In this document: positions 34,601 to 50,245 of the stretch, one piece after another | Layout: each line of letters starts with the position of its first letter | Numbering within the stretch: position 1 is the stretch's first letter | Assembly (NCBI GenBank): GCA_032191485.1 | Contig: JAVDOI010000007.1 | Span: 3,501,042-3,565,041, forward strand | Source: Leptoclinus maculatus | Lineage: Eukaryota > Chordata > Actinopteri > Perciformes > Stichaeidae | Direction of reading: 5' to 3' | Length of the DNA stretch: 64,000 nucleotides | Made by a program: the position numbers and the translations under genes | The notes under the pieces: model-generated | What the model saw: only the letters and a program-made list of their open reading frames with translations | What the model was told of the DNA's origin: nothing | Databases searched by the model: none

Positions 34601-36360
34601 GGTAATAATCTAAAGTAAAGGAGAGAAAACTGACCAGGAGAATGATGATCCAGTTGAGGATGCCTCTGTATCCAGTGAAGCTGCTGTTGGAGCTCAGCAA
34701 CGAGTCTTGGACACGATGACAACTGGACAAAGAGACTTATTTTTGTCATCATCATGGGTCAGGCTCAGTTTTCACCCGTTTTTTTAGTAAACATCCCCTC
34801 GCCAATTATGGTGTGACTGCACCTTTAATCACCTTTGATCCGATATTTCCACTTGTAGATGCATGTTTATACCTGCAGCAGATACACTGTCAGTGACGAT
34901 ACTGAGACCTGTTTTGTGTCTCTTTGTGGATGGAAGGCATAGTAGTGCCCAGTTGGCCCGTTCAATAATCCATAAATGATATATGTTCAATAATTTGTCA
35001 AAGTGGTTACGATAAAATCACTAAAAAGTATGAATGTATACTTATAATAGTATTACATTCACAGAGGTCATTTTTCGGCATGGATTACTTTTTATTCTAT
35101 CGGTACATTTAGCTAAAAATACATTGCTTATTTTTTTCTGTAACATTTTTAATGCGGGACTATTTTTCCAGTGTAGTATTGCTACTTTTACTTCAGTAAA
35201 ATATCTGAATACCTTCTCCACTAAGGGTTGTATCTGCCACCAGCAGAGAAGCTTACCAGAGCAGAGCTGCACAGGGATGTTCTTGTTCACTGGGTGGATC
35301 AGTAGGAAGGGGAAGACTGTCATAGAGGCCTGCACCGTCTTCTTCAGCCGAGGAAGAAGAGCAGACGGAGGAGAACCTCTTCCTCATCGCAGTCGTCTGA
35401 GGTGCTCCTCTACACAGTGCGTGAATTTACTTTAGGGAAAAGTAGAAATGTGTTGATCATATGCTTTGCTGTGAGATACCATATCCTTATTATCGTCTCA
35501 CTAGATCGTGTACATGAAATATTAAGAGAAAGACTAAAGCTGTGTATTTGAAAGAAAGCAGATATCACAACATTTGAATCAATGTTTGGTTTCTTTCCCT
35601 CTACTTCATGCACATTGTCTGTTCCCAAATACCTTGTGCCATAGCATGGATATAGTAGAAAATATTTACATTTGACATTATTACAGCCTATTCCCATCAT
35701 TATCTTTTGTCATAATGTTGTCTCAACCAAACAATATGTATTTACTTAGACCACAGAGAGCTGGGAATAATATTTGTTATGTTATGTCGAGGACTGGGAG
35801 CGGAGCAGGGGCCCATTAACATGCAAGCTGCGTCTTCATAAACCCACATACCGTATGCTACGTTCTGTCCTCCCACACGGAGAGGACTTCTAGCCAAATG
35901 GTTTGAGAAAATGAGCAGTTTAACGTTGTCTAGCTTATCTACAGAGGTATACATCTCAAAAGACACATTTTTAGACATTATCTGAGCGTGAAGTTGTATC
36001 GGGTAAATTCGGCATGCAAGCTATCCAATAATATGCCATCAGTTGAATTTAAAGTCCCCCTTTAGTTTCGGTGGGTCAGTTATGCCAGCGATCCTCTTCC
36101 CACGAACACACCATGGCGGGTGTTGTCTTTTAACATCACAAAAATAAAAGTTAGAGTGATTATTGATTTGTTGTAGATGCTTGGTAGGATGCATTTGTGC
36201 CGAATTAAATAATTGTCTCGACTCTTTTAGAATTTACATTGCGTGATTGACATTTTTCATGTTACGGTTGCTGCTAATAAGTTCAACTTTAAATTGCCAG
36301 AAATATAAATGCAACTCGGCGTGACTTTCGCTAACGACAGGAAACGGCTTACCTCGTCAT
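25655..36360 (-). CDS. DGAT1-like MBOAT protein lacking the catalytic histidine
   Basis: Homologue of diacylglycerol O-acyltransferase 1, an ER multi-pass MBOAT enzyme of triacylglycerol synthesis. Eighteen minus-strand exons: 36353-36360, 35257-35409, 34635-34722, 34465-34505, 33833-33912, 33223-33275, 32976-33081, 31960-32064, 31807-31866, 31611-31714, 29981-30019, 29486-29527, 29355-29399, 28581-28690, 28435-28500, 28250-28337, 27722-27784, 25655-25867. They total 1464 nt (487 residues; human DGAT1 has 488), all phases consistent and no stops. Recognisable blocks: [48 protein letters not shown] (residues 334-346, catalytic Asn kept), [15 protein letters not shown]. The MBOAT histidine motif, FFHEY in DGAT1, reads ALFEY (Phe395). 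Exons 5-8 are strongly divergent. The 8-nt first exon is the least certain; translation could start at an internal Met in exon 2. It is either a pseudoenzyme paralogue or an enzyme with altered chemistry. Confidence 0.85.
25930..26640. repeat. GGTTCTA/TAGAACC interspersed element
   Basis: About 700 bp in the last intron of the DGAT1-like gene, rich in short GGTTCTA-, AGAACCC- and TAGAACC-type words in both orientations. It therefore has much internal inverted symmetry. It resembles a dispersed teleost repeat with this motif. Neither end nor coding capacity is clear. Confidence 0.5.
27005..27110 (+). repeat. 21-bp TTTGTGGTCATTTTGAGTCTC-type repeat
   Basis: A few diverged tandem units such as TTTGTGGTCATTTTGAGTCTC. 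The same family is better preserved at 32335-32600. Confidence 0.6.
32230..32720 (+). repeat. Teleost repeat with 21-22-bp tandem units
   Basis: Units of the kind TTTGTAGTCGTTTTGTGTCTC are repeated about ten times with divergence (32335-32600). They are flanked by ATAGGCCCCTGGTCACAGAC on the left and CGGGCCCCTGGGCCTGTGCC on the right. It lies in the intron between the DGAT1-like exons at 31960-32064 and 32976-33081. The open frames on both strands are repeat artefacts. Confidence 0.65.
33965..34250 (+). repeat. Common teleost interspersed repeat (GCTAGCATGCTAACATTAGC type)
   Basis: The text GCTAACATGCTGATGCTAAG, then GGATTCATCCTCTGGGGACAATGA and GATATATTTCAGTCTGGA, is a repeat found throughout teleost introns. 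Recognised by motif. Confidence 0.55.
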
Positions 36361-36833
36361 CCCCGCAAAAAACGCAGCACCCTGCGGGGCCGGTCTACAT
36401 CCCGCAACATCCGCAGCGCAGTAGCCTTCTGTCCGGATAGACGTGGAGTTTACACTCGGAGCTAATTCGACCTCTGATTCCACCTGGAAAAGTGATACGG
36501 TCAGTGTCGCACGTGAAGCCCATTAGAACCAAAATATCGCCTCCTCTCATCACAACATTCAAAATAAAAGCCTCTTTAAGAAAATTCCCCTTTGTGCAAA
36601 TCATTTTTATGCATTGTAGACGTCACTTTTCATTTTAATCCTATTTTGGTGGGTGTTTTATGAGATTGTAGCAAATGCATGCAAATAATGGCTTAACATT
36701 AATCTCATATTTGTGTCAGCTCATTTTAGTCGAATAATGTTAAAAAGTAAACTATACAAATCTGCTAATCCTAAAAAATTATATTGGCTCTCTTATGGTC
36801 TAAATTAATGGAATTTGTGTTTCATGTGGTTTC

Positions 36834-37170
36834 TTAAAGGGACAGTTCACCCCTGAATCAAAACAGTTTCCCTCTTTCCTGTAGTGCTATTAAACAGTCT
36901 CGATTGTTGTGATGTGAGCTGCCTAGTTTTGGAGATATCGTCCATTGGGATGTCTGCCTTCTCTCCGATAGAATGGGGAAATGTCGCACTCATGTGGCTC
37001 TCAAAGCGCTAAATATTGAGCAGCTCACAACAAGGTCTGCAGATAATCTTGAGTAACCCATATCCCCAAAACTAGCTAACTCACCAAAAAAAAAATCTAG
37101 AATGATTAATAGCTCTGCAGGTAAGAGGGAAAATATGTATTTTTGACTGTGGGGTGAACTGTCCCTTTAA
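36834..37170. mobile_element. TTAA-ended MITE
   Basis: A 337-bp element with near-perfect terminal inverted repeats: left TTAAAGGGACAGTTCACCCC and right the inverse, ending GGGGTGAACTGTCCCTTTAA. TTAA at each end suggests piggyBac-type mobilisation. It lies between the DGAT1-like gene and polr2c, with no coding capacity. Confidence 0.85.
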
Positions 37171-37763
37171 GAAGTGCGAGGATAACAATAAAAACTGCCT
37201 GCTTGTTGTCTAATAATTTATCTTAATGAAAAAATGATCTAATGATGCAAGTCATTCATTCTCAGAGGTCTCGGAGGTGAATGATATAATGAAGCAGTGG
37301 TTCCTTTAGGTGTAGGACATCAGCAGACAACAGCTAAGGAGTGCTTTTACTTTGAAATACATTACCCTCCTTCTGGTATTACTGTGGCTGTTTCTGTCTG
37401 ACCATGAGATTCATAAACCTTGGAGGTTCTTTACAAAGTGCAGTTCTCACTTCCATCACGCCAGAAGGAACTGTAGATATGGTAGAACATAATATATATA
37501 TGGTAATGAGCATAAGGAAACAAAGTTCACAGTGCTGGCTACTTTGCTGTAGTTATACTATACAGATAAAATTCCTGACCAATAAATACATGTAGTTTTC
37601 TCTTTTGCAAATCAATTAAAACATGACACTAATTGGTTTCTCTTGTCCTCATTTTCTTTTGTGTTTTTCCAGATGGTTGAACATTTGTACCAAAAACAAA
37701 ACCCACTGACAAATTACAATAAAGAAACACTAAATAACATATTACAAAGTTCCTCAGGACAGA

Positions 37764-37769
37764 TTTATT
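37764..37769 (-). terminator. polr2c: Candidate polr2c poly(A) signal
   Basis: AATAAA on the minus strand, about 350 bp downstream of the polr2c stop codon. Confidence 0.5.
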
Positions 37770-38122
37770 TAAAACGTAACATTTAACAAAATAATAGTCT
37801 AATAGTGTAAGTACACCACCACCAACTAAACCAATCCTGTATCATTGAGACACACTGACCTTGCATTGGATGCTTTAACACACACACACAGCTTGAGTTG
37901 CAATTAATGCTGGTGCTGAAATCTGATATTTTGTACATGGATGTATATCGAAATAATGAGTGTCCATTTCAAATAATGAAACATTATCTTTTGCTCACAA
38001 ACGCATACATATCCAAGGCCTGTATCCAGGGGAGGATCCATCTAATTCCAGAAACAATGTGTGTGACTTGAGCAGTGCTGAACCAGAACAAATGCAGGTG
38101 CGGTTCTGTTAGGGCGTGGCCC

Positions 38123-41949
<3,827 letters not shown>

Positions 41950-42411
41950 TCAACTACCGCTGCTTCGAGTTGAAGGCCTTCACGGAACTATTTACTGCCC
42001 GCTGATTGGCCAGGAGATGTAAATACGAATGCTGATTGGTCACGATGATATATTAGGCGGGTACTTATTTAATATCCGGGTCACACTGTGCCTGGAAGGT
42101 CTTTTTCAAAATAAAAGCGCTCAATTATTTTTCTGGAAAATGAAGTATGCCTTACCGAGGCGTACAATTTAATTGTAGTACATTTTTTATATTTTTTTGT
42201 TTGTAGGAAAAAAAGAAAATCCTAGTAACAACAAACAAAGTTTGGTGCAATATTTGTTTTTGGTCACAGTATCTTTTTTGACACAGAGTCAAAAATAATA
42301 GTGACTCTGAACTGCGTTGAAATCAAACTATATAATGGATGACTGAATTCATATTAACCAGACAATTAAAAAACAAACACATAGGTTAAATACACAATAT
42401 ATAACTATAAC

Positions 42412-42417
42412 TTTATT
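42412..42417 (-). terminator. coq9: Candidate coq9 poly(A) signal
   Basis: AATAAA on the minus strand, about 220 bp past the coq9 stop and about 510 bp before the polr2c start codon. Confidence 0.6.
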
Positions 42418-42636
42418 GAAGTTTTGATCCATCTCAAAAAATTACAGATCATTATGAAACAAGTCAAGCCACTGGTCTTACAGGTGAACAGAAAGAGGCT
42501 TATCACTATGGCTCGTGACAAATAGTAACACAATCCATAACCAGATACTTTTAGACTCTTACAGTTAATCAGAAATGAGAGCAAAAAGAAAATTGATCTT
42601 CAGCTTTTGACACTTTTGAGTGAGAGATGTTTTCCA

Positions 42637-45600
42637 TCATCGCCTCTGGTTCAGTCCTGTGAGGTTCTTCAGCTGTAAAACACAAGACCACGTTTCTATC
42701 CATACATTTAAATGTCTTTACATACTGTTCTAACAATCCAAACCGTCAGCGCTGCCTCGTTAAAACAAATCAAATGTATAACTCTTAATGCATGAAAGGA
42801 ACATTTCAAATTAAGAGCGTAGACTGGACTGCGTATATACTTTTTAATGTAGGTGCGGGGGTTTTGAAAAGACGAGCATATAAATGATGAACATGAAGCA
42901 AACACTTACTGTAACAGCAGCTCCCATAAGCCCCTGCACCACTGTCTCACCAGTCGCCTGTGCCTACAGAATGAAGTGAAACACACTGATGGTTGAGGAA
43001 CATATGATTGAGGAGCTAAGTCAAATGTCATCTCAACAAATTCAGGCCAACATGAGTCTATGTTTTACTCCCTTCATTCTTAACTCATTGTGCTGAACTT
43101 GTACTATGTATTAAAGCATCTTCATCTTCCAGTTTAATCTTTCAGAAAAATGAGAGGTGGGTATTCCTACATACAGGAAGTATCAAAGAAGTCTTAAAGG
43201 GCACATATGACGGTCATTTTCAGGTTCATTCTTGTATTTTGGGATACAAGAATCGCCCCTAAAGCATACCCTGCTTTATGGTCTATTTGACTCTAAATGG
43301 ACCATAATTTACTAAATGGACATCATGCTGTATTGAAGAAGACTTGAAACTAGAGATTGAGACCATAAACTCATGTTTACAATGTTTACTGAGGTAATAA
43401 ATCAAGAGAGGAGTAGAGTCATTGTTCATAGACTTCTATACAATCTGACTTCTTTTTGCCACCAGAGGAGTCGCCCCCTGATGGTCAGTAGAGAGAATGC
43501 AAGTTTTAAGACACTCCCGCATCGGCTTCACTTGGCAGAACCGGCGGTTGCCTTGTTGTTTCAACATAATTGTGTTGCTAGGCAACAGCTCGTGTCCATG
43601 TTTACTTCCTGTCAGCTGATGTCATTCACATACACTGAAAACCAAAATAAACTGGGACACATTTACAACGCTTAAAACTGTGAATTGGTCTTTATATTGA
43701 ATAGTTGTGACATCTCAACCATACAGAAATCCTGACTGCTTGTTCAAAGGCACAGTTTCTGAATACGGGCTGCGTGTGTTTCTACATGGTGTCTCGATAG
43801 AAACTGATATGATTGTGACATATCACGTCAATCTGTCATGACTCAGTCACTTCACTCAGTCCCGGCTGCTGCTTAGCTTGGATTATTAGCTGGCGAGCAT
43901 GGAGGAATATTAGCATCAGTCTACCTTTAAGTGACGCTAAACTGAGAAAATGATGACGACAGTTCGAGCTTGGTTCTATTGAGAACACAGTTGGGAGACC
44001 AAAGTGTTTCGTCTCTTTAGGTGCTAGCGAACGAAGCCATGAAGCTAGCCGAGCTAAAGCAACATCGGAGTACAAAGCACCCGGAATATCAGAGTAAAAC
44101 AAACATGATTCAAATTAAAATGTCTGAAGTATTTAGGTTGAAAAGTTTTAAAATACAAATAGTTCCGATGGCATCACGATTATGAGGGGTCCTTGAGAGA
44201 TTTTGGTCCCTGGCCCCTGCTTCATGCTATAGAAGCACTCTACCTGCTTGGCGGTGGCGGCCATGTTGACGACATCCTGAATGCGGTTGTCAAGGAAGTT
44301 CCAGGTGTCCTGGAAGTCTGGAGAGGAGTCCTGCAGCATCACCAGCTCCGTGGTGTTATAGATGCCCGTCAGCGCCGCCCGCTTGGTGTACCACTTCATC
44401 TACAACAGAAAGGCGTGGTGCAGAAAACGTCACGTGGTACACTTTTTGAAAGAGGCCTCAATAGGGCCTTACATTACACAATCTACATACGGAGCAGGTC
44501 GTCCGCCATCTCGCACCGCCATGTTTCTACAGCAGCTCAGAATGGACACTGGCTCTACCGAGAGCCTTTCGTGGTTAGTTATCTGAAGGTAGTGATGCGT
44601 TCTGAAACCCTGGTGCTAAATACACGTGTTCTTCATTGTTGATTATTATCATTTATAAACTTCACTCAGAAATGTCATTTATTGTATTTACATTTGTTTC
44701 CAGTGAGATATTATTACTTGATTTAGTGGATTTGCTGTTGTAAACATACCTGTTGCTTGAATTTAGTTATAAATAAATTCAGTTCTGAATTCATTTGTTT
44801 TTAAAGACAATTATTTAGTCAGGTAAAAGAACCAAGTATTGCTAAGAGTAGCTCCTAGTCGTACTAAATCCTAACGATACCTCTCTCTGTAGGCCACCAT
44901 AGTTCTCCGACACGCTTGGAAAGGGAGGGGGGGCAGAGGGCTATTTAGTTGGTTGCAACCTGCCACAAACCACTAGATGCCACTAAAACTTACACTGTTC
45001 CTTTAAAATATGGCAGATGACAGGAATAGTATAGATATACATATATAATAGTAATAGTAGTAGAAGTGTCCCAGTGTAAGATCAAAATGAATGGGGCTGA
45101 GGTGAAGAACACTGTGAAAGTTCATTATCTCCCAGTATTAAGACGATATCATGCTTAGACCAATGCAACTTACGAAAGGATAAGCTAATGAGAGCCGATT
45201 ATCTAACTTCTGACTGGAGTTATGAGAAGACATACAGATAAACATTTTAAGGAAGCATCTGCCAAATAATCAGTAACAAGTCCCGTCTCTGGCCACAGTG
45301 TCAACACGGAGTGAGGTGTTGGTGGGGGGAGTAACCTGGGAGGTGGCCGGCCTGAAATTCTGCGGGTGGTGATGAAAGGGTGACAGGAAGGTGTGAGCAG
45401 CAGAAGAAGAAGAAGAAGAAGAAGAAGAAGAAGAAGAAGAAGAAGGGGGTCGAGGGTGATGGGATCCACTCACGTCGGTGGAGCGGTCACCAGCATAGTA
45501 CCACATGTCATCCACCAGGGTGGAGAGGTGCTTCAGGCTGTCGGGGATGTTGTGAGGAAGCAGCAGGATGCTCATCGCCTGAGCACACAAACGCAAAGTC

Positions 45601-48600
45601 AAAAGATCAAACAGGATTTGATCACAATCAAATGAAACCCGTGACGTTTGTCCCATCGTGTTGCATTATTATTTGGATTTTATGTAACAGACCTACACAA
45701 AATAGTCAATATCGGTGAAGTCAAATGAAATAAACAAAACTCGTTTTAAAGAGGGGAAACCTGGACATACCGAATTTCATTTTCTTACTTTTTAGAAATT
45801 TCAAAAATAAGATTTTTTGATTATTATTTCACTTTTTTTCACCAATTTTGACTAATTTGTGTAGGTCTATTACACACGTAGTTCCCATGGCACTGTAAAC
45901 CATACCTGTGGCCAATATTCCATGTATGGGATGTGCATCCTCAGTCTGGTCTCTACAGCATCTCTTAGGAAGTCTTCAGTCTTCTTTGGTCTGTAATACA
46001 GTAGTCATAGTCAAAGGCGCAATTCTGCAATTTTGCATTTGGAACCCTAACTCTAAAATATTTTACAGCTTATAAAACAGCTGATATGTGTGTGTTTGTG
46101 TGTGTGTGTGTGCGCGTGTGTACATACTCGGCCTGGCCAAGCTGGACCTGGTTGTGTTGTTCAACCAGGATCTCCGTCAGCTGGGAGTTGCACTGGGCGA
46201 TGAAGTGTAGGACCAAGTCTCCAGCTCCGTTATAGAACATACCAGTGGAGGCAGAGGACAGGCCCAGTGTCTGGTGTACATACAGTACACACACACACAC
46301 ACACAAAAAAATGCAAAGATTTTTTAGAATTTTTATATCACAGCATAATCCAATAGTTATAGTAAAAAAAGAAACAAGCAAAAAAACCTCTAGGTTCAAA
46401 TTAGTTTTCATTATCATCAAGACATCCATCTGTATTATCAGAAGGAATCTTTTACTTTACTTTTCCTTCCTTTCCTTTTGATTGATTAGATCACGAATTA
46501 AAAAAAATATATATATATATATATATTAATGATAATAATGTTAACTAACATAAAAATTTGTTAATAAATGAAAAATGTAACTTTTACTTGTTATACGTTA
46601 CTTGTTTTACCTGACCTTTATCACCTTTAAAGTCATACATTTCCAGATGTACCAAACAGAACCACGTACAACAAAAGATAACGGAGGACCGGTAATATTC
46701 AAGTTGTGCACATGTGTGACTCGTAACGTCTCGTCTTCGGGATCAAATCAATCCAAGTTCACCATGCATTAGCCACTTACGAGTGAAGTCTGTTCACCAT
46801 GCAGCCATCAGAATCGCCATGACGCTGTACTTTCCCTCTTTAACAGCAGCTCACCTCAGCAGCAGCAGCGATGGCTTCCATGGACCAGCCGTGCAGTGGG
46901 ACGAACTCCAGAGCGGCAGTCAGGACTCGGGCCTGAAGCTGCTCCTCTGTTTCGTATTCCTCACCCTGCTCTCCGCCCTGGTCCTGGTAACTTTACACAG
47001 ACACACAATAAAAAGACGTGTTTCTCTGAATAAATGAAGCACCAACATCACAAACGAATGTGCAAATTGATTCATACGTGCAAAGAACCAGATTAACTGG
47101 GAATGGCCAAAATAATTGTAATTTCACGATATTATTCCCATTATCAATTTGTGCTTAAAATTCTTACAATTACTCAAAAACATGAAATCACTTCACCTAA
47201 CATTTTTTGAGAATAACATTATTTTTTTTTATTTTTAATTACTATTCAAAGTATTTCATAACACTTCCAATAAGACATCTAACAAGTAACTTCTTAGTGA
47301 GATACAGGGACGTTTTCTTCTTTTTTTTTATACAATGCATCCTGAATATCTTTTTAAGTAAAAAAATACCACAATAATTACAGGCTAATTATGATACACA
47401 ACACGTTTATAATACTAGTAAAATGAGTTTTCACAGCTAATTTCAAGATCTCCTTCTGTGTGGAAAGGCCGAAATATTTCAATCTTATTTCAAGAAATCT
47501 CCCCAAGCCAATTTGTTCGTTCCATCCATAGATTTAAAATTATTATTACAAGCCAAAACACCTTGTATTCATGGCTCCCGAATAAAAATAATATATATAT
47601 ATATACACATATAAAATAATGATAATAGTAACTAACATACAAATACATTAATAAATGAAAAAATAACAATGAAAGTAAGAAACATGAGACTTGTACTTGT
47701 TATACGTTACTTGTTTTACATGACTTCTCATCTTTAAAGTGTACGCAAAGCAGACATAAAAATAAAAAAGCGTTGTGTGAGTCTGTTCTTTCTTAAATCA
47801 GGTTAGAGAGATTTTCAAGTTCATGTGACAATATTGACGACTATTTTTTTTTTTTTACCCAAACTTAAAACAATTTCCCTTTTGGGATGATAAAATGAAT
47901 CAAAACTTGCTCACCACAATCTTATGTTTACTGACGTAACAACACATTGTGATCTCCAATTTACTCCGATGACTCTTTAATCTCAAGATGTGAAGATTAT
48001 TTTAATGGACCGACCTGGTGTTTGGTCTGGACGCCTCCTCAGCTGCTGGGTCAGAGGTCAAGTCGTACTGGGGGCCCTCAGCTGGGTCCGGTTCGGCGTG
48101 GTGGGCCTGGTAGTGCTCGTGGTAGGTTGAGGATGAGGAGGAAGGGTGTTTGTCAGATTTGGATTCATCCTGAAGCCTCAGCGCAGCACGGTGGAAGCCT
48201 CGTCTCAGGCCGCCGCTCTGGAGGTTCGTTGCTGTTGGTGCTGCAACCACTGTGAAGAGACATATAGTCATGAGCTTCTAAGGATTCGGTTTGGAGAGAA
48301 ATGTGACCAAACCACATGATGAAATGTCACAATTATATCGTACATTCATGGCCAAAAATATTAGGACTTTGCACTCTGTTTCAAGTAACACTGGGATTTA
48401 AACTTTGTGTCAATCTGTGTGACTGTTGCTTCAGGCGCTTTCTCCACCACCTATATCATAATCCTGCACTGTAATCTTTTATCAGCTTTTCTCTTGCAGA
48501 AAACACCTGGTGCAAGAAAGAACACCAGCACACTGCTACACGCACGGACTATTGCAGGTTTTGGGTCATAGACCTTCTTCACACATACAAGACAAAGCAT

Positions 48601-49290
48601 TTGCACTGTATAGAAAACTTGAATGTAACTGTATAGAGTTTGCAGATTCTCGTATGCGGAAGTTCTGTTTTTACCACAAGATGGGCACTTAAATCCTTCA
48701 ATTATTGCTTATCAAATAAATAAATCTATTACCAGTGTATGGTAAAAATAATGACCTTAACAGGAGGAGATTATGCATTATAGGAACAAGTGCAACAATG
48801 CCAAATCTGGCCGGCCACGTATGTATTTACTAGTGTATTACTTCAGTGTATCTCAGTGCCAGCAACAAGTACTTGTTGTACTTTCAAAAAATAGCCAGAT
48901 TAGGTGAAGCAGACTTTTGCATAACCAGATAGAAGACTCCTAAATATTCAGGTCTGAAAAAAACGTAGCACCATGCCAACCAACAGTTATACTGCTAATC
49001 ATTTAGTTTCAAAAGCCACAGCCAAACTAATGCTGCCCATTTCTGTCCTTCATTATCACCGCCAGTGACAAGTGACTTTGGCACGGACAGCTAACGTCAA
49101 ACACTGGCTCGTTTCCCCTTCATGCAACACATAACCGAAAAAATGGACATTGGCTACATGAATAATTTCCCAGGCAGTCTCTTATTAACACGAAACAACA
49201 ACAACAACAACAATACAGCAGTCCCGTCTCACCTCTGCCCAGCCCCCGCAGTGCCCTTCCAGCGAGTAGACCTCTCAGCAGCGCTGCCAT
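42637..49290 (-). CDS. coq9: Ubiquinone biosynthesis protein COQ9, mitochondrial
   Basis: COQ9 is a lipid-binding protein with a TetR-like fold that works with COQ7 in ubiquinone synthesis on the matrix side of the inner mitochondrial membrane. Nine minus-strand exons: 49233-49290 (ATG at 49290), 48015-48249, 46855-46990, 46128-46270, 45906-45990, 45474-45578, 44244-44399, 42910-42963 and 42637-42672 (stop TGA). They total 1008 nt, giving 335 residues (human 318), all phases matching. The N-terminus [20 protein letters not shown] is an Arg-rich amphipathic presequence. A Ser/Glu-rich linker follows, then the conserved core: [75 protein letters not shown], and the end [11 protein letters not shown], which is nearly invariant. 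It is divergently arranged with ciapin1, with 955 bp between the two start codons. Confidence 0.97.
43195..43530 (+). repeat. Teleost interspersed repeat in a coq9 intron
   Basis: Starts GGGCACATATGACGGTCATTTTCAGGTTCATT. Its part from CTAAAGCATACCCTGCTTTATGGTC onward is the inverted counterpart of 13010-13225 (AGCAGGGTATGCTTTAG and CTCTACTGACCAGCAGGGAG there). Both are copies of one dispersed repeat in opposite orientation. Confidence 0.65.
45400..45445. repeat. (AAG)n microsatellite beside a coq9 exon
   Basis: About 15 GAA/AAG triplets, read as CTT on the coq9 strand, starting about 30 bp downstream of the coq9 exon 45474-45578 donor. The poly-K, poly-S and poly-L frames across it are artefacts. 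Confidence 0.95.
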
Positions 49291-50203
49291 GTTCAGCTGC
49301 ACTGCGTTGTAAATTTCTTTTGGGAACAGCCGCGTCACTTTAGTGCGACTCACTGAAATACATAACATCAAGCTGGCAAGAGACCATAAAAACAGAGATG
49401 TCGCATTTAAACTAAAACGCAATGAAAAATACTTTCTATACGTATAAATGAATAGAAACAACAATAACAGTGCAAAAATGTTGTGACTGAATTAATTAAT
49501 GTGATTCTTATAATATATAGCCTACTACGTTTCACCTGTTGACGTTACTTTGAATGGGCAAACGTTACAACACATTAACAATTATTTTATTTTGAAAAAA
49601 CAAACCGGAAACGCATACTGAAGCTTCCATCAAGCTATCGGTTAGGTAAGTTACAGAGTACATATGATTGACATTTTCATGTATTTCAGTAATTTAACCA
49701 CCAAATTTAACTTTATAGAACAATCATACAAAAGTGTGAGTATATTTTGTTAGCGGGTAGCCGTGTACTGGACTTAAAAGCATGCCTTATGAACTTAATA
49801 AGCACCGGCGTTTTCTGCGTCACGCTATTTGCTCGGCATGACCGATGCTTTTCAGTTCACCTGTGTCAACAAACAAGCTAACACGCTAACTAGTAGTTAG
49901 TCAGGTTAACCCTTTTAATTAACGTTACATCTTCGAACTAAAGCTGGAATAAACGACCACATGTCTTGACTATGAAGCAACGTTATAGAGGAATGACCCG
50001 TTTCCTTTAATTTAATACCATTGTATTTTAAATATTGTAACAGTATTTACAACGGCCTGTCACAATCACGGTTGTATTTAGACCTTCTTATAACTATTCT
50101 TATAATCTATGATGTTATGACGAGACGTTACTGTGCTATCGGTTTGGTTCATTGTGGTGGTTGGATCATTTACAGTTAACGTACACGTTTTTTTCGCTTT
50201 TAG
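49291..50203. promoter_or_regulatory. Shared coq9/ciapin1 divergent promoter region
   Basis: The coq9 start codon (minus, 49290) and the ciapin1 start codon (plus, 50246) face away from each other 955 bp apart. A good plus-strand donor, GTTAG followed by GTAAGTT at 49645, probably ends a non-coding ciapin1 first exon. The matching acceptor after TTTTTTTCGCTTTTAG gives a second exon starting at 50204. No TATA box is obvious. The head-to-head arrangement is shared with human. Confidence 0.65.
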
Positions 50204-50245
50204 ATAATCCATTGACAGACAGAGATATTCCCTCTCCACAAAGTT

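Noticed and set aside
45203..45718. Poly-L, poly-S and poly-K open frames
   Set aside because: Produced by the (AAG)n tract next to coq9 exon 45474-45578.
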